DNA of 64,000 bases from Mycobacterium sp. Root135 (GCF_001426545.1 NZ_LMEZ01000009.1:186001-250000); one strand, 5' to 3'; positions 43,908 through 52,822 are shown, numbered from the stretch's first letter. The notes: generated from the sequence alone by a model not told the origin. A program made the numbers and translations.

Positions 43908-44912
43908 CTAGCTCTTGGTGATCCGCCCGCCGGCCGTGCGGACGCTGACGTTGGTGAACCGGTTCAGGTAGTCGTGCGGCTCACCGGCCAGTACCGACGC
44001 GAGTAGGTTGACGGCCTCGCGGCCGAACGTCCACGGGGCCAGTTCGACGGCCGTGATCAGTGGGTTGCCCAGTTCCGTCGTCGGGTCGCTGCTCAACGCG
44101 GCCAGCCCGAACGCGGGGCCGACGGGGCGCTCGACCGATTCGAGGATGGCCATGGACCGTCCGGCGAACCCCTGCGGCGCACACACCAGGGCGTCGACGT
44201 CCGGCGGTGTCACCGCCGATCGAACGGCGGCGCTCAGCTCCTCGGTGGTGGCACCCAGCGGGCAGTCGAACGCGGACGGCTCGACGTCGTGTGCCGCGCA
44301 CCAGTCGAGGTAGGTCTGCCGCACGTCGTCGGCCCATGACGAGTAGAACCGCTGATCGGACCCTACGAAGGCGGGCCTGCGAAAACCGCTGTCGCGCAGG
44401 TGATCCAGCACGGTGCGGGCGAGGTCTGAGTGCGGCGCCTCGATCACGGCGGCCACCGCGTCGGCGAGGGCTGCGGGCGGCCGCCCGGCGGTCACCATGG
44501 GGATGCCGGCCTCGACCAAGCGCTCGAGCATGGGGTCACCGGGCAGGGGGTCGACGGCGATGACGCCGTCGACCTGGAAGTGCCGCGGGCCGACGTCGGC
44601 GTCACGCGCGAAGAGGGTCAGGTCGGCGTCGTTCTCGGCGGAGCCGTGCGCGGCGCCGAACGCGAACTCCATGTAGAAGTTGAAGTTTCGCGCGACGGGC
44701 GGGATGTAGATGCCGAAGGCGCCGACGCTGCGCCCACGAAGCTGGCGGGCGGCGCGGTTGGTCACGTAGCCGAGTTCGCGAGCGGCGGCGGTCACCCGGG
44801 CGGCGGTCGAAGGGGACACCCGGCCACCGCCGTGCAGTGCGTCGGACACCGTCGTCTTGGACAGGCCGACGTGCTGGGCGATCTCCACGATCGTCACCCG
44901 CCGCGCCGCCAT
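43908..44912 (-). CDS. LacI family transcriptional regulator
   Basis: A 334-residue repressor. The helix-turn-helix (about 5-55) reads TIVEIAQHVGLSKTTVSDAL, followed by the hinge and a periplasmic-binding-type sensor domain (about 60-330). It is divergent from the DUF3311-symporter-deacetylase operon. A perfect 20-bp palindrome just before that operon is its likely operator. The inducer is unknown, probably the transported compound. Confidence 0.92.
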   Translation of the reverse strand: MAARRVTIVEIAQHVGLSKTTVSDALHGGGRVSPSTAARVTAAARELGYVTNRAARQLRGRSVGAFGIYIPPVARNFNFYMEFAFGAAHGSAENDADLTLFARDADVGPRHFQVDGVIAVDPLPGDPMLERLVEAGIPMVTAGRPPAALADAVAAVIEAPHSDLARTVLDHLRDSGFRRPAFVGSDQRFYSSWADDVRQTYLDWCAAHDVEPSAFDCPLGATTEELSAAVRSAVTPPDVDALVCAPQGFAGRSMAILESVERPVGPAFGLAALSSDPTTELGNPLITAVELAPWTFGREAVNLLASVLAGEPHDYLNRFTNVSVRTAGGRITKS

Positions 44913-44951
44913 TCGGCCATCGTAGCCAGCGGGTCATTTTGCGTCCCCCGC

Positions 44952-44957
44952 TTGACA
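44952..44957 (+). promoter_or_regulatory. -35 element candidate of the symporter operon
   Basis: TTGACA at 44952-44957 matches the vegetative -35 consensus. With an 18-bp spacer the -10 position would fall near 44976-44981, where the sequence (AGTCTC) is a poor match. The LacI palindrome begins 5 bp after that position and would cover the transcription start. Confidence 0.4.
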
Positions 44958-44985
44958 ACGCGCGGGTGTGGCGCGAGTCTCAGTT

Positions 44986-45005
44986 GTGCCGGAACGTTCC
45001 GGCAC
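44986..45005. promoter_or_regulatory. Perfect 20-bp palindromic LacI-type operator
   Basis: GTGCCGGAACGTTCCGGCAC is an uninterrupted perfect palindrome centred on CG, the form preferred by LacI/GalR repressors. It ends two bases before ATG 45008 of the DUF3311 gene and downstream of a TTGACA -35 candidate, so binding would block transcription. Confidence 0.8.
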
Positions 45006-45007
45006 GA

Positions 45008-45229
45008 ATGGAGACGCCGATGGCCACGCCGGTCCCACGCCCGCCGAAGACCCGAGCCGCGCGCATCGTGCTCGCGATCGCCGTCTTCAACTTCGTCATC
45101 CTGCTGTTCCCGCCGCTGACGTGGATCGTCGGCCAGGGCGGGGTCTGGTTCTTCCTGATCACCGGCGTCATCGGGGTGCTGTCGCTGCTGGTCATGTACC
45201 GGGTCGACGCCTCCTCAGAGGAGGACTGA
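45008..45229 (+). CDS. DUF3311 small membrane protein
   Basis: A 73-residue protein with two membrane spans (about residues 20-40 and 46-64) and the FPPLTW segment between them typical of DUF3311. Such proteins lie next to sodium:solute symporters and are thought to act as small subunits. ATG 45008 lies two bases after the LacI operator; ATG 45020 is possible. The symporter starts 2 bp after its stop. Confidence 0.85.
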   Translation: METPMATPVPRPPKTRAARIVLAIAVFNFVILLFPPLTWIVGQGGVWFFLITGVIGVLSLLVMYRVDASSEED

Positions 45230-45230
45230 C

Positions 45231-46718
45231 GTGAACATCCTCATCGGATACGGCGGCATCGCCGTCTTCCTGATCGTGCTGTTCGTTGTGCTGCAGCGCA
45301 CCAAGGGCAGCGCCGACTTCAGCGAATATGCCACCGCCGGGCGGTCTTTCGGGCCGGTGTTCTCGGCCATGGCCTTCGTCAACACCTGGCTGCCCGGCAC
45401 CATCTTCATTGCCTTCGCCGGCTACGCCGCCAGCGCGGGTGCCATCGGCTTCTACTTCGTGGCGTATTCGATCCTCGCCGTCGTGTTCATGTTCCTGCTG
45501 GCCAGGCCCGTGCACGAATGGGGCCGCCGGTTCGACCTGCGCACCCAGGCCGACCTGCTGGGTCTGCGCTACGGGTGCACCAAGGTGCGGGTGATCGCCG
45601 CCGTCATCGGCACCATCGCGTCGTTCCCGTGGGTCGTGCTCGGAATGCAGTCGCTGACACTGGTTTTCGAATACCTGTCCTTTGGCACGGTGCCCGCGGC
45701 GTGGGCCGTGCTGATCGGCATCGGCGTGCTCGTCGTCCGGCAGTGGTGGACCGTGCGTCTCGGCGCCCGTGGCCTGGTCATCAGCGACTTCGTCCAGGGC
45801 GTCGTCGCCTACCTCTTCGGCACGGTGCTGATCCTCGGACTGCTCACCTGGCTGCTCACCAACGGGCACGGCTTCGGTGAGGTGGAGCCGGCCTTCTTCA
45901 CCCTGCCTGGGCCGGGCAGCGTCGACGGTCCGCTCTACCTGTTCTCCCTGATCGCCACCGGGGCGCTCGGCGGTTGGTGCTGGCCGGACATCTTCGTGCG
46001 ACTGTTCGCCTCCAACAGCACCAAGTCCATCAAGCGGGCCGCGGTGATGGCCACCCCGCTGCTGGTGATCTTCGGGTCGTCACTGTGCTTGCTGGCCATG
46101 GCCGCATCCACGCTGCCCGGTGTCGCCGACGCGCCCGACGAGGTGTGGTTCCTGACCGCGTCGGTGGGCGGGCCGCTCGTGCTGACGTTGGCGGGGGTGT
46201 GCGTGCTCGCGGCGACGATGGGCAACGTGGGAGCCAACCTGCAGGCCCTCGGCGCCCAGATCGCCAACGACGTCGTGGGCGTGGCCCGCGGCACCCGGGT
46301 CGAGGATCCCCGCTGGGGCAAGGTCGCTGTTGGGGTGCTGACGCTGCTGGCGGGTGCCGTCGCGGTCGCGACGACGAACGTGTTGTCCTCGGGCATGGTG
46401 GCTTTGGCGCAAGTGTCGTACCAGGGCATCGTGCAGCTGGCGCCGACGGTGTTCCTCGGCATCTTCTGGCGGCGGGGCAACGCCACGTCGGCCTGCGCGG
46501 CGATGGTGCTCGGCTTCGCGACCGCCTGCGTGCTGCAGCTGCTGTTCCCCATCGCGATTCCGGTGCTCGGCGGCATGACCTCCGGGGTGGCCGCGCTGGC
46601 GGTGAACTTCGCCGTCTACGTGGCGGTGTCCTACCTCAAACCCGCCAGCGAGGACGAAAAGCGGCGCGTCGACGAGCTCTTCGACTCGCTGCACACACCA
46701 GAACGGATCACACGATGA
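45231..46718 (+). CDS. Sodium:solute symporter family transporter
   Basis: A 495-residue SSS-family membrane protein with about 13 spans. The N-terminal YATAGRSFGPVFSAMAFVNT region and the helices with SFLAG-like substrate/sodium segments fit this family. GTG 45231 follows the DUF3311 stop. It is translationally coupled (ATGA, 4 bp) to the deacetylase, so it may import an acetylated amine or amide for that enzyme. The substrate is inferred from context only. Confidence 0.9.
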   Translation: MNILIGYGGIAVFLIVLFVVLQRTKGSADFSEYATAGRSFGPVFSAMAFVNTWLPGTIFIAFAGYAASAGAIGFYFVAYSILAVVFMFLLARPVHEWGRRFDLRTQADLLGLRYGCTKVRVIAAVIGTIASFPWVVLGMQSLTLVFEYLSFGTVPAAWAVLIGIGVLVVRQWWTVRLGARGLVISDFVQGVVAYLFGTVLILGLLTWLLTNGHGFGEVEPAFFTLPGPGSVDGPLYLFSLIATGALGGWCWPDIFVRLFASNSTKSIKRAAVMATPLLVIFGSSLCLLAMAASTLPGVADAPDEVWFLTASVGGPLVLTLAGVCVLAATMGNVGANLQALGAQIANDVVGVARGTRVEDPRWGKVAVGVLTLLAGAVAVATTNVLSSGMVALAQVSYQGIVQLAPTVFLGIFWRRGNATSACAAMVLGFATACVLQLLFPIAIPVLGGMTSGVAALAVNFAVYVAVSYLKPASEDEKRRVDELFDSLHTPERITR

Positions 46719-47824
46719 CGGCATCACGGCGCACGGGCTACGTCTGGCACGAGCGATACGCCTGGCACGACACCGGCACGCACATCGGCGTCTTCCCGGC
46801 GGGCGGTTTCAACCAGCCGCACATGACGTTCGAGAGCGCCGAGTCGAAGTCGAGAATGGCTGGGCTGGTCGAGGTTTCGGGCATGATCGACGAACTGGTC
46901 CGGGTGAAGCCCCGGATGGCGTCCCGGGACGACTTGCTCCGCGTGCACGACGCTGCCCACGTCGACCGCATCGAACGCGAGAGCGCCGACCGCGGCGGCG
47001 ACGGGGGAGACGGCTTCACCCCGTTCGGACCGGGGTCCTACGACATCGCCCGACTGGCCGCCGGTGGCACCATGGCCGCCGCCGAAGCGGTGCTCACCGG
47101 CGTCGCCGACAACGCCTATGCACTGGTGCGCCCGCCGGGCCACCACGCCCGCCGCGACATGGGGATGGGCTACTGCCTGTTCTCGAACGTCTGTGTCGCA
47201 ATCGAATACGTGCGCGCAAACTTCGGAGTGCAGCGGGTGGCGATCGTCGACTACGACGTGCACCACGGCAACGGTGCCGAGTCGATCTACGCCGACGACG
47301 CCGACGTCCTCACCATCTCGCTGCACCAGGACCGGCTGTTCCCGCAGGACACCGGCAGCGTCACCGAGACCGGCGCGCAGGGCACCAACATCAACGTGCC
47401 CCTGCCTGCGGGTTCGGGCAACGGCGCCTACCGCGCGGCGATCGAACGCGTCGCGGTCCCGGCCGTCACCGCCTTCCGGCCCGACATCATCTTCGTCTCC
47501 AGCGGTTTCGACCCCAGCCCCGTCGACCCGCTGGGCTGCATGACCGTCACCTCCGGGGGCTTCAAGGACATGGCCGCCGCGCTGGTGGGACTGGCCGAAG
47601 ACGTGTGCGGCGGGAAGGTCGTGTTCTCGCACGAGGGCGGGTATTCGCCTGTGCACGTGCCGTTTTGCGGGCTGGCGGTGCTCGAGGCGTTGTCCGGGCA
47701 CGAGACGGGGGTGCCGGATCCGTTCGGGCAGAGCTTCGACGCCTCACCCGCACACGTCCTGCAGCCGTGGCAGGACGCGGTGATCGCGCAGGCGGCGGTG
47801 ATTGCCGACGCGCTGCGGTTGTAG
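46715..47824 (+). CDS. Class II histone-deacetylase-like / acetylpolyamine amidohydrolase
   Basis: A 369-residue zinc deacetylase of the arginase-deacetylase fold. RPPGHHARRDMGMGYCLFSN (about residues 140-159) carries the tandem His; VDYDVHHGNG (about 180) supplies the zinc-binding Asp and His; SSGFDPSPVDPLG (about 266) supplies the second Asp. Bacterial members remove acetyl groups from polyamines or other amides. Coupling to a symporter suggests uptake then deacetylation. ATG 46715 overlaps the symporter stop by 4 bp. Confidence 0.92.
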   Translation: MTASRRTGYVWHERYAWHDTGTHIGVFPAGGFNQPHMTFESAESKSRMAGLVEVSGMIDELVRVKPRMASRDDLLRVHDAAHVDRIERESADRGGDGGDGFTPFGPGSYDIARLAAGGTMAAAEAVLTGVADNAYALVRPPGHHARRDMGMGYCLFSNVCVAIEYVRANFGVQRVAIVDYDVHHGNGAESIYADDADVLTISLHQDRLFPQDTGSVTETGAQGTNINVPLPAGSGNGAYRAAIERVAVPAVTAFRPDIIFVSSGFDPSPVDPLGCMTVTSGGFKDMAAALVGLAEDVCGGKVVFSHEGGYSPVHVPFCGLAVLEALSGHETGVPDPFGQSFDASPAHVLQPWQDAVIAQAAVIADALRL

Positions 47825-47874
47825 CGGACGCCTGGCATCGACGTCGCACCGACCGCGGAGTCGTCGAATCGACT

Positions 47875-47897
47875 AATGCATTGAGGGACAATGCATT
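47875..47897. promoter_or_regulatory. 9-5-9 perfect inverted repeat
   Basis: AATGCATTG and CAATGCATT flank a 5-bp spacer. Each arm contains the palindrome AATGCATT. The element lies about 128 bp upstream of ATG 48025, in a 200-bp intergenic gap whose remaining sequence shows only a small CCCGGT/ACCGGG hairpin near 47987-48000. A dimeric regulator is likely, identity unknown. Confidence 0.5.
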
Positions 47898-48024
47898 CAG
47901 GTGATTGCCAGGTTCGGGATCTTCAGTTTGGATTCAGGTTCATCGGTCAACATCACCCGCAGCAATACATCGCCGTGGTGTTTGCCACCCGGTCCACCGG
48001 GTCTCTTCTTGAGAGAGAAGCGCA

Positions 48025-48729
48025 ATGACCCTGGTGACACTCGACGTCGTCTTCGTCCTTCCCCGACGGCTACGTCAACTGGCCGTGACGTGCAGCAACC
48101 AGCTGGCCGACGCCATGGAGGCGCACGGCGGTGCGTGCTTCCGTCTCGGTGCGGACTTCCCAGGGCAATCCGACGGGCCGTGTGAGCCGCACGTGTCGAT
48201 CTTCATGATGGCCGTCGAGGATTACGAGGTGCCCCAGGTCGGCGCCGCGCTCGCCGAGGCCGCACGGACGTGCGGACCAGTCACGGCCACCGCCACGCAA
48301 TACCGGCACAACCACGAGGGCGCCCCCGAGGTGTTCTTCGACCAAACCGACGGGTTCCGGGCGGTGCAGCGGGCCGTGGTCGCCGCCGTGGAACCGCTGC
48401 GGCGCGGCCGGCTCCGAGAGCACGGACCGGGCGGGGAGCCGCTGGCGGCAATCGTCGACGACCCGCATCCCGACGACCCGGCCCGGGTGCGTCAACTCCG
48501 GCGCTACGGCTTCGACGACGTCTCCGACGACGAGGACGACCGGTTCCGCCCGCACGTCACCCTCACCTGGCCCCGCGACGAATCCAGCCGTACCGACCTT
48601 TTCGTCCTGCCGTCGGTCGACGACTTCAGCGGCGAGCTCGGCGACGTGGCCCTTTACGCGATGAGTCCGAACGGAACGTGCACCACCCGCTACGGCTCCT
48701 GGACGCTGACCGGGCGGCCACTCCGATGA
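48025..48729 (+). CDS. 2H phosphoesterase / RNA ligase-like protein
   Basis: A 234-residue protein of the 2H phosphoesterase superfamily (LigT/2'-5' RNA ligase type). The two HxS/T motifs are PHVSIFM (about residue 53) and PHVTLTW (about 185), the expected tandem catalytic pair. Members act on 2',3'-cyclic phosphates or related RNA ends and nucleotides. GAGAGAAG upstream is the ribosome site. It overlaps the MFS gene by 4 bp. Confidence 0.85.
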   Translation: MTLVTLDVVFVLPRRLRQLAVTCSNQLADAMEAHGGACFRLGADFPGQSDGPCEPHVSIFMMAVEDYEVPQVGAALAEAARTCGPVTATATQYRHNHEGAPEVFFDQTDGFRAVQRAVVAAVEPLRRGRLREHGPGGEPLAAIVDDPHPDDPARVRQLRRYGFDDVSDDEDDRFRPHVTLTWPRDESSRTDLFVLPSVDDFSGELGDVALYAMSPNGTCTTRYGSWTLTGRPLR

Positions 48730-49997
48730 CGACGGACAGCCCCGAGTTGAAGCGGTCCCTGTGGGCGCTGGACGGGGTCAACTTCTTCCTCGCCGACGTG
48801 CAAGCAGGCCTCGGGCCGTTCCTCGGCGTGTACCTCATCAACAAGGAAACCTGGAACCCCGCCAACATCGGGCTGATTCTCACCCTCGGCGGGGCCGTCG
48901 GGCTGCTGCTCAACGCGCCGGCGGGGGCGCTGATCGACGCCACCCGACACAAGCGCGCCCTGCTGGCCGCCGCGGCCGCCCTCACCTCGTTCGGCACGTT
49001 CATCGTCACGCTCAAGCCGACTTTCGCCATCGTCACGGCGGCCCAGTTGATCACCGGGGTCGCCGGTGTCGTGCTGGGCCCGGTGATCGCGGCCATCGCG
49101 CTCGGCATGGTCGGGCCCAAGCGTTATGCCGCCCAGACCGGTCGCATGCAGGCGTTCAACCATGCGGGCAACGTGATGGGCTCGGCCGTCGCCGGTCTCG
49201 CGGGGTACCTCATCAGCCTGAAGATGGGATTCTGGCTGGCCAGCCTGTTCGGCATCTTCGTCGTGCTGTCCACCTTGTTGATCAAGGGGAAGCTGATCAA
49301 CGACGACCTCGCCCGAGGGCTGACGCCGAAGGACGACGACGGCGGCGACGACAAGCCCTCGGGACTTCGGATGCTGCTGCGCAACCGCCCGCTGCTGCTG
49401 CTGGCGGCCGTCGTCGGACTGTGGCAGTTGGCCAACGGCGCCATGCTGCCCATCACCGGGCAGAAGCTGGCCGTGGGCAACACCGGCGACGGTGCGCTGT
49501 ACCAGGCCGCGCTGATCATCGTGGCGCAGGTCGTGATGATCCCGATGGCGCTCTTGGTGTCGAAGAGGGGAGACCAGTGGGGCCGAAAACCGTTGATGGT
49601 GGCGGCTTTCGTGGTGCTGCCCGTGCGCGGCCTGCTGTTCGTGATGGCGTCCAACCCCGGCGAGGTGATCGCCGTGCAGGCGCTCGACGGCATCGGCGCC
49701 GGGCTGCAGGGTGCGCTCTTCGCCATCATGGTGGCCGATCTGACCCGGGGGAGCGGTCGCTTCAACGTGGCGTTCGGCGCCGCGACGATGGTGCAGGGCG
49801 TCGGGGGAACCCTCAGCCCGGCGTTGGCCGGCGCAATCGACCAGGCCGCGGGCTACACGACCGCCATGCTCGCGTTGACCGCCATTGCCGTCGTCGCCCT
49901 GGTGCTGCTGATCGTCGCCGTTCCCGAGACCCGCTCGCCGGTCGCGGAACCTCCGAAGTCTGCCGACGCCGAGCCGTCGCCCAGCCCGGTCGGGTAG
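48726..49997 (+). CDS. MFS transporter
   Basis: A 423-residue major facilitator protein with about twelve spans. The loop after span 2 contains DATRHKRALL. A polar loop (about 200-215, DDDGGDD) separates the two six-span halves, and RGDQWGRKPLM marks the second half. The C-terminus is Pro/Ser-rich. Substrate unknown, likely a drug or metabolite exporter. It is translationally coupled to the 2H phosphoesterase, an unusual pairing. Confidence 0.9.
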   Translation: MTTDSPELKRSLWALDGVNFFLADVQAGLGPFLGVYLINKETWNPANIGLILTLGGAVGLLLNAPAGALIDATRHKRALLAAAAALTSFGTFIVTLKPTFAIVTAAQLITGVAGVVLGPVIAAIALGMVGPKRYAAQTGRMQAFNHAGNVMGSAVAGLAGYLISLKMGFWLASLFGIFVVLSTLLIKGKLINDDLARGLTPKDDDGGDDKPSGLRMLLRNRPLLLLAAVVGLWQLANGAMLPITGQKLAVGNTGDGALYQAALIIVAQVVMIPMALLVSKRGDQWGRKPLMVAAFVVLPVRGLLFVMASNPGEVIAVQALDGIGAGLQGALFAIMVADLTRGSGRFNVAFGAATMVQGVGGTLSPALAGAIDQAAGYTTAMLALTAIAVVALVLLIVAVPETRSPVAEPPKSADAEPSPSPVG

Positions 49998-50040
49998 CGG
50001 GGTCTCGCTGACGAGGGACGTCGGGCGGGCATATCGTCGC

Positions 50041-51006
50041 GTGGTGAGCACCCCCGAAACGACGCGGATCCAGATCGCCGTCCTCGACGACTACCAGAAC
50101 GTCGCGCAGAGCTCGGCCGACTGGACGCCGGTCACCTCGCGAGCGGACGTGACGGCGTTCTCCGACCACGTCGCCGACGGCGACGAGCTGGTGGCGCGAC
50201 TCGAGCCGTTCGACGTGGTGTTCGTGATGCGTGAACGAACGCCGTTGCCGCGCAACGTCCTCGAGCGCCTGCCCCGGCTGCGGATGATCGCGTCCACGGG
50301 TCCTGGCAACGCGTCGATCGACATGGCGGCCGCCGAGGAGCTCGGCATCCACGTCAGCGGCACGGGCGGCAGCGTCTCCTCGACGGTGGAACTCACCTGG
50401 GCGCTGATCCTGGCCTCGGCGCGGCACCTGGTTGCTGAAAGCCGGTCGATCGCCGACGGCGGGTGGCAGACCACGGTCGGACTCGAGCTGGACCGAAAGG
50501 TGCTCGGGGTGCTCGGCCTCGGGCGGATCGGGACGCGGATCGCCCGCATCGGGGCGGCCTTCGGCATGGACGTCGTGGCGTGGAGCCAGAACCTCACCGC
50601 CGAGGCCGCCGCCGAGGCGGGGGCGCGCTATGTGACGCGCGAGGAGTTCTTCGCGACCGCCGACGTGCTGACCGTGCACCTCAAACTGAGCGAACGGTCC
50701 CGCGGCCTGATCGGCGCGGCGGAGCTGGCTGCGATGAAACCGACTGCGCTGCTGATTAATACGTCCCGCGGGCCGATCGTCGACGAGGCCGCGTTGGTCG
50801 ACGCCCTGACGTCCGGCGCCATCGCGGGCGCCGGTCTCGACGTGTTCGACACCGAGCCGCTGCCCGCGGGGCATCCGCTGCGCACGATGGCCAACGTGAC
50901 CGCCACCCCGCACATCGGTTACGTGGCCGACCGGGCGTACGGGATCTTCTTTCGTGATGGGGTTGCGGCGATTTCGGAGTGGCTCGACGGCAATGGACGC
51001 GGGTAG
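50041..51006 (+). CDS. D-2-hydroxyacid dehydrogenase family protein
   Basis: A 321-residue NAD(P)-dependent oxidoreductase of the D-2-hydroxyacid/phosphoglycerate dehydrogenase family. The Rossmann motif is LGLGRIGTRIARIG (about residue 158). The catalytic Arg lies in NTSRGPIVDE (about 240), the Glu in DTEPLPAGHPL and the His in TPHIGY (about 295). Substrate not assigned. Start GTG 50041; GTG 50044 equally possible. The end overlaps the following gene by 14 bp. Confidence 0.9.
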   Translation: MVSTPETTRIQIAVLDDYQNVAQSSADWTPVTSRADVTAFSDHVADGDELVARLEPFDVVFVMRERTPLPRNVLERLPRLRMIASTGPGNASIDMAAAEELGIHVSGTGGSVSSTVELTWALILASARHLVAESRSIADGGWQTTVGLELDRKVLGVLGLGRIGTRIARIGAAFGMDVVAWSQNLTAEAAAEAGARYVTREEFFATADVLTVHLKLSERSRGLIGAAELAAMKPTALLINTSRGPIVDEAALVDALTSGAIAGAGLDVFDTEPLPAGHPLRTMANVTATPHIGYVADRAYGIFFRDGVAAISEWLDGNGRG

Positions 51007-51817
51007 ACGGTCGGCGGCCCCCGACGAGTGGAGGCGGCCCAATCGCGACGCGCGCGTCACGGTTGCGATCGTGGCGGTCCTGGGAATCGCCCTCGCGTCC
51101 TTGCTGTTCGGTGCGGTGGTGGCAGTGGCGGGAAACCCTGTCGGCCTTCTCTACTCGGCGCTCTTCGCCGTGATCATGTCGCTGGTTGCCGCCCTCGGCG
51201 TGGCAATGCGCGATCAGCGGCGAAATCTGGCACGTGCCCTCAGGACGGTGAGCGTGAACGGTTCGTCGGCGACCGAGATCTTGTACTCGCCTCGACAGTT
51301 CGCATTGCTGGTCGCCCTGATGACAGCACTCGCGGGCACGTGCGTGATTGGTGCGGTTCACCTCTACTTGAGCCAGGGGATGCCAGTCGCTTCGGCGTTG
51401 CTCGCCGTGTTCGGACTCCTTGGCGCGACATTTCCTGTATCCGCACTCGGTGGCCGCATTCGTCGCGGTGCACTGGCATTGTCGGAACATGGAGTGTCGC
51501 AACGGGGGTGGAGCTTTGAGTCGTCTTTGAGGTGGACCGACGTCGCAGGGGTGAAGGCCGCGTACAACGGACACCCTGTCATCCTGCTCATCGGGTACAC
51601 GAACGCCCAGTGGACGCCGCGTTACACGACACTCCTTTGGCGGATTGACCGCCTTCCACCGGTGCCGATGATCGAAGTCGACTGCCGAAAGTTCGACGTC
51701 GACTGTTATGCGCTCTTCGACTACCTCGCGTGCTACGCCGAGAATGCCGACCTACGTTCCGAATTGGGGACCTCCGCGGCCGTCACTCGGGCGGAACGGA
51801 TGGGCACGGCCCCCTGA
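50993..51817 (+). CDS. Four-span membrane protein of unknown function
   Basis: A 274-residue protein with hydrophobic segments at about 23-45, 50-70, 101-121 and 126-146, then a soluble C-terminal half (about 155-274) resembling a bacterial PH-like domain (RRGALALSEHGV, SLRWTDVAGV). No function is recognised. ATG 50993 lies inside the end of the dehydrogenase gene, so the two are probably co-transcribed. Its base composition is slightly less GC-rich than its neighbours. Confidence 0.72.
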   Translation: MDAGRRSAAPDEWRRPNRDARVTVAIVAVLGIALASLLFGAVVAVAGNPVGLLYSALFAVIMSLVAALGVAMRDQRRNLARALRTVSVNGSSATEILYSPRQFALLVALMTALAGTCVIGAVHLYLSQGMPVASALLAVFGLLGATFPVSALGGRIRRGALALSEHGVSQRGWSFESSLRWTDVAGVKAAYNGHPVILLIGYTNAQWTPRYTTLLWRIDRLPPVPMIEVDCRKFDVDCYALFDYLACYAENADLRSELGTSAAVTRAERMGTAP

Positions 51818-51885
51818 TCCGCCGGCATGCGCCGTGTCCGGCAGTCGGTGTTTGGCGGCCGGGGTGTTTGGCTAGAAACCAAGGG

Positions 51886-52521
51886 ATGGCTACGACACGG
51901 AAGTTCGGTACGTCCCTGGTCTGTGCTGCGGCGGCTGGCGCCCTCGCGCTGTCGGGGTGCTCGTCAGGCGGCGGGGGCGAGGCCGCAACGTCGTCGTCTT
52001 CTTCTTCTTCTTCATCTTCGGTCGCCGCAACGTCTTCGTCTTCGAGTGCTACGTCCTCGACCGCCGCGGCGACGGGTCCTGGGCCGGACGCTGACCTGGC
52101 CACGACGACGTTCCCGGTCGACCTGGACCGCGCCCTCGCGGTGGCGGACGAGACGGTGCCCGATGGCGTCGTCACCAAGATCGAATTGGAGTTCGAGCGC
52201 TCTGCGAACGCGTGGGTGTGGAAGGTCGACTCGCAGAAGGGCACCGAGCAGCACGAGATCAAGGTCGACGCGCAGTCCGCCCGAGTGGTCGCCGACGACC
52301 GCGACCAGGAGTCGGCGAACCCGGTGGCGGTGGATCCGCGGAAGCTGACGCCGAAGGACGCCGCGGCCAAGGCGATCGCGCTGGTGCCGGGCTCGGTGGC
52401 CAAGTGGGCGCTGGAGTTCGACGACGGCGTGCAGCGCTACTCGTTCGACATTCGGACGTCGGGGAACGCCACCCAGGACGTCGACGTCGACGTGGTCTCA
52501 GGTGTGGCGACGAAGAGTTAG
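51886..52521 (+). CDS. PepSY-like lipoprotein
   Basis: A 211-residue lipoprotein with leader and lipobox ALALSGC (about 18-24). A poly-Ser/Ala/Thr linker (about 25-62) precedes a domain with two PepSY-like units (about 66-135 and 145-210), marked by KIELEFERSANAWVWKVDS and KWALEFDDGVQRYSFDI. PepSY proteins at the envelope often inhibit proteases, but no target is known. The linker is coded by a short TCT/TCG trinucleotide run that could vary in length without frameshift. The start is ATG 51886. Confidence 0.82.
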   Translation: MATTRKFGTSLVCAAAAGALALSGCSSGGGGEAATSSSSSSSSSSVAATSSSSSATSSTAAATGPGPDADLATTTFPVDLDRALAVADETVPDGVVTKIELEFERSANAWVWKVDSQKGTEQHEIKVDAQSARVVADDRDQESANPVAVDPRKLTPKDAAAKAIALVPGSVAKWALEFDDGVQRYSFDIRTSGNATQDVDVDVVSGVATKS

Positions 52522-52748
52522 GCGGCGGTCGCGGCACTGCGAAGGCCGAAGCCGCAATCCGGCGAACCCCCGCTGCCTCACTCGGTGGTCAAGTTCGACG
52601 CCAAAAGTTTTGGTGTGCAGTGCCTTCGGGCTTGGTCGTAGGTTTGGGGCATCGCTTGACCGGCATGACACACCTCGGTGTCGTCGGCGCGAGTACTCAT
52701 GACGTGGGCGGCGTCAGCGTCGGCCTAAAGTACCCTCTGAGCTGCAAC

Positions 52749-52822
52749 GCCCCTATAGCCCAATTGGCAGAGGCAGCGGACTTAAAATCCGCCAAGTGTC
52801 GGTTCGAGTCCGACTGGGGGCA
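52749..52822 (+). tRNA. tRNA-Leu (anticodon UAA) with short variable loop
   Basis: A 74-nt cloverleaf: acceptor GCCCCTA/TGGGGGC (one G.U), anticodon stem GCGGA/TCCGC with loop CTTAAAA and anticodon TAA, T arm GTCGG TTCGAGT CCGAC, discriminator A, CCA not fully encoded. The UAA anticodon reads the leucine codon UUA, rare in this genome. The variable region is only five bases (CAAGT), whereas leucine tRNAs normally have a long variable arm, so charging identity is uncertain. Confidence 0.8.

Noticed and set aside
45974..47824. Deacetylase as a 616-residue protein
   Set aside because: The upstream part is a shifted reading of the symporter gene; the enzyme starts at ATG 46715.
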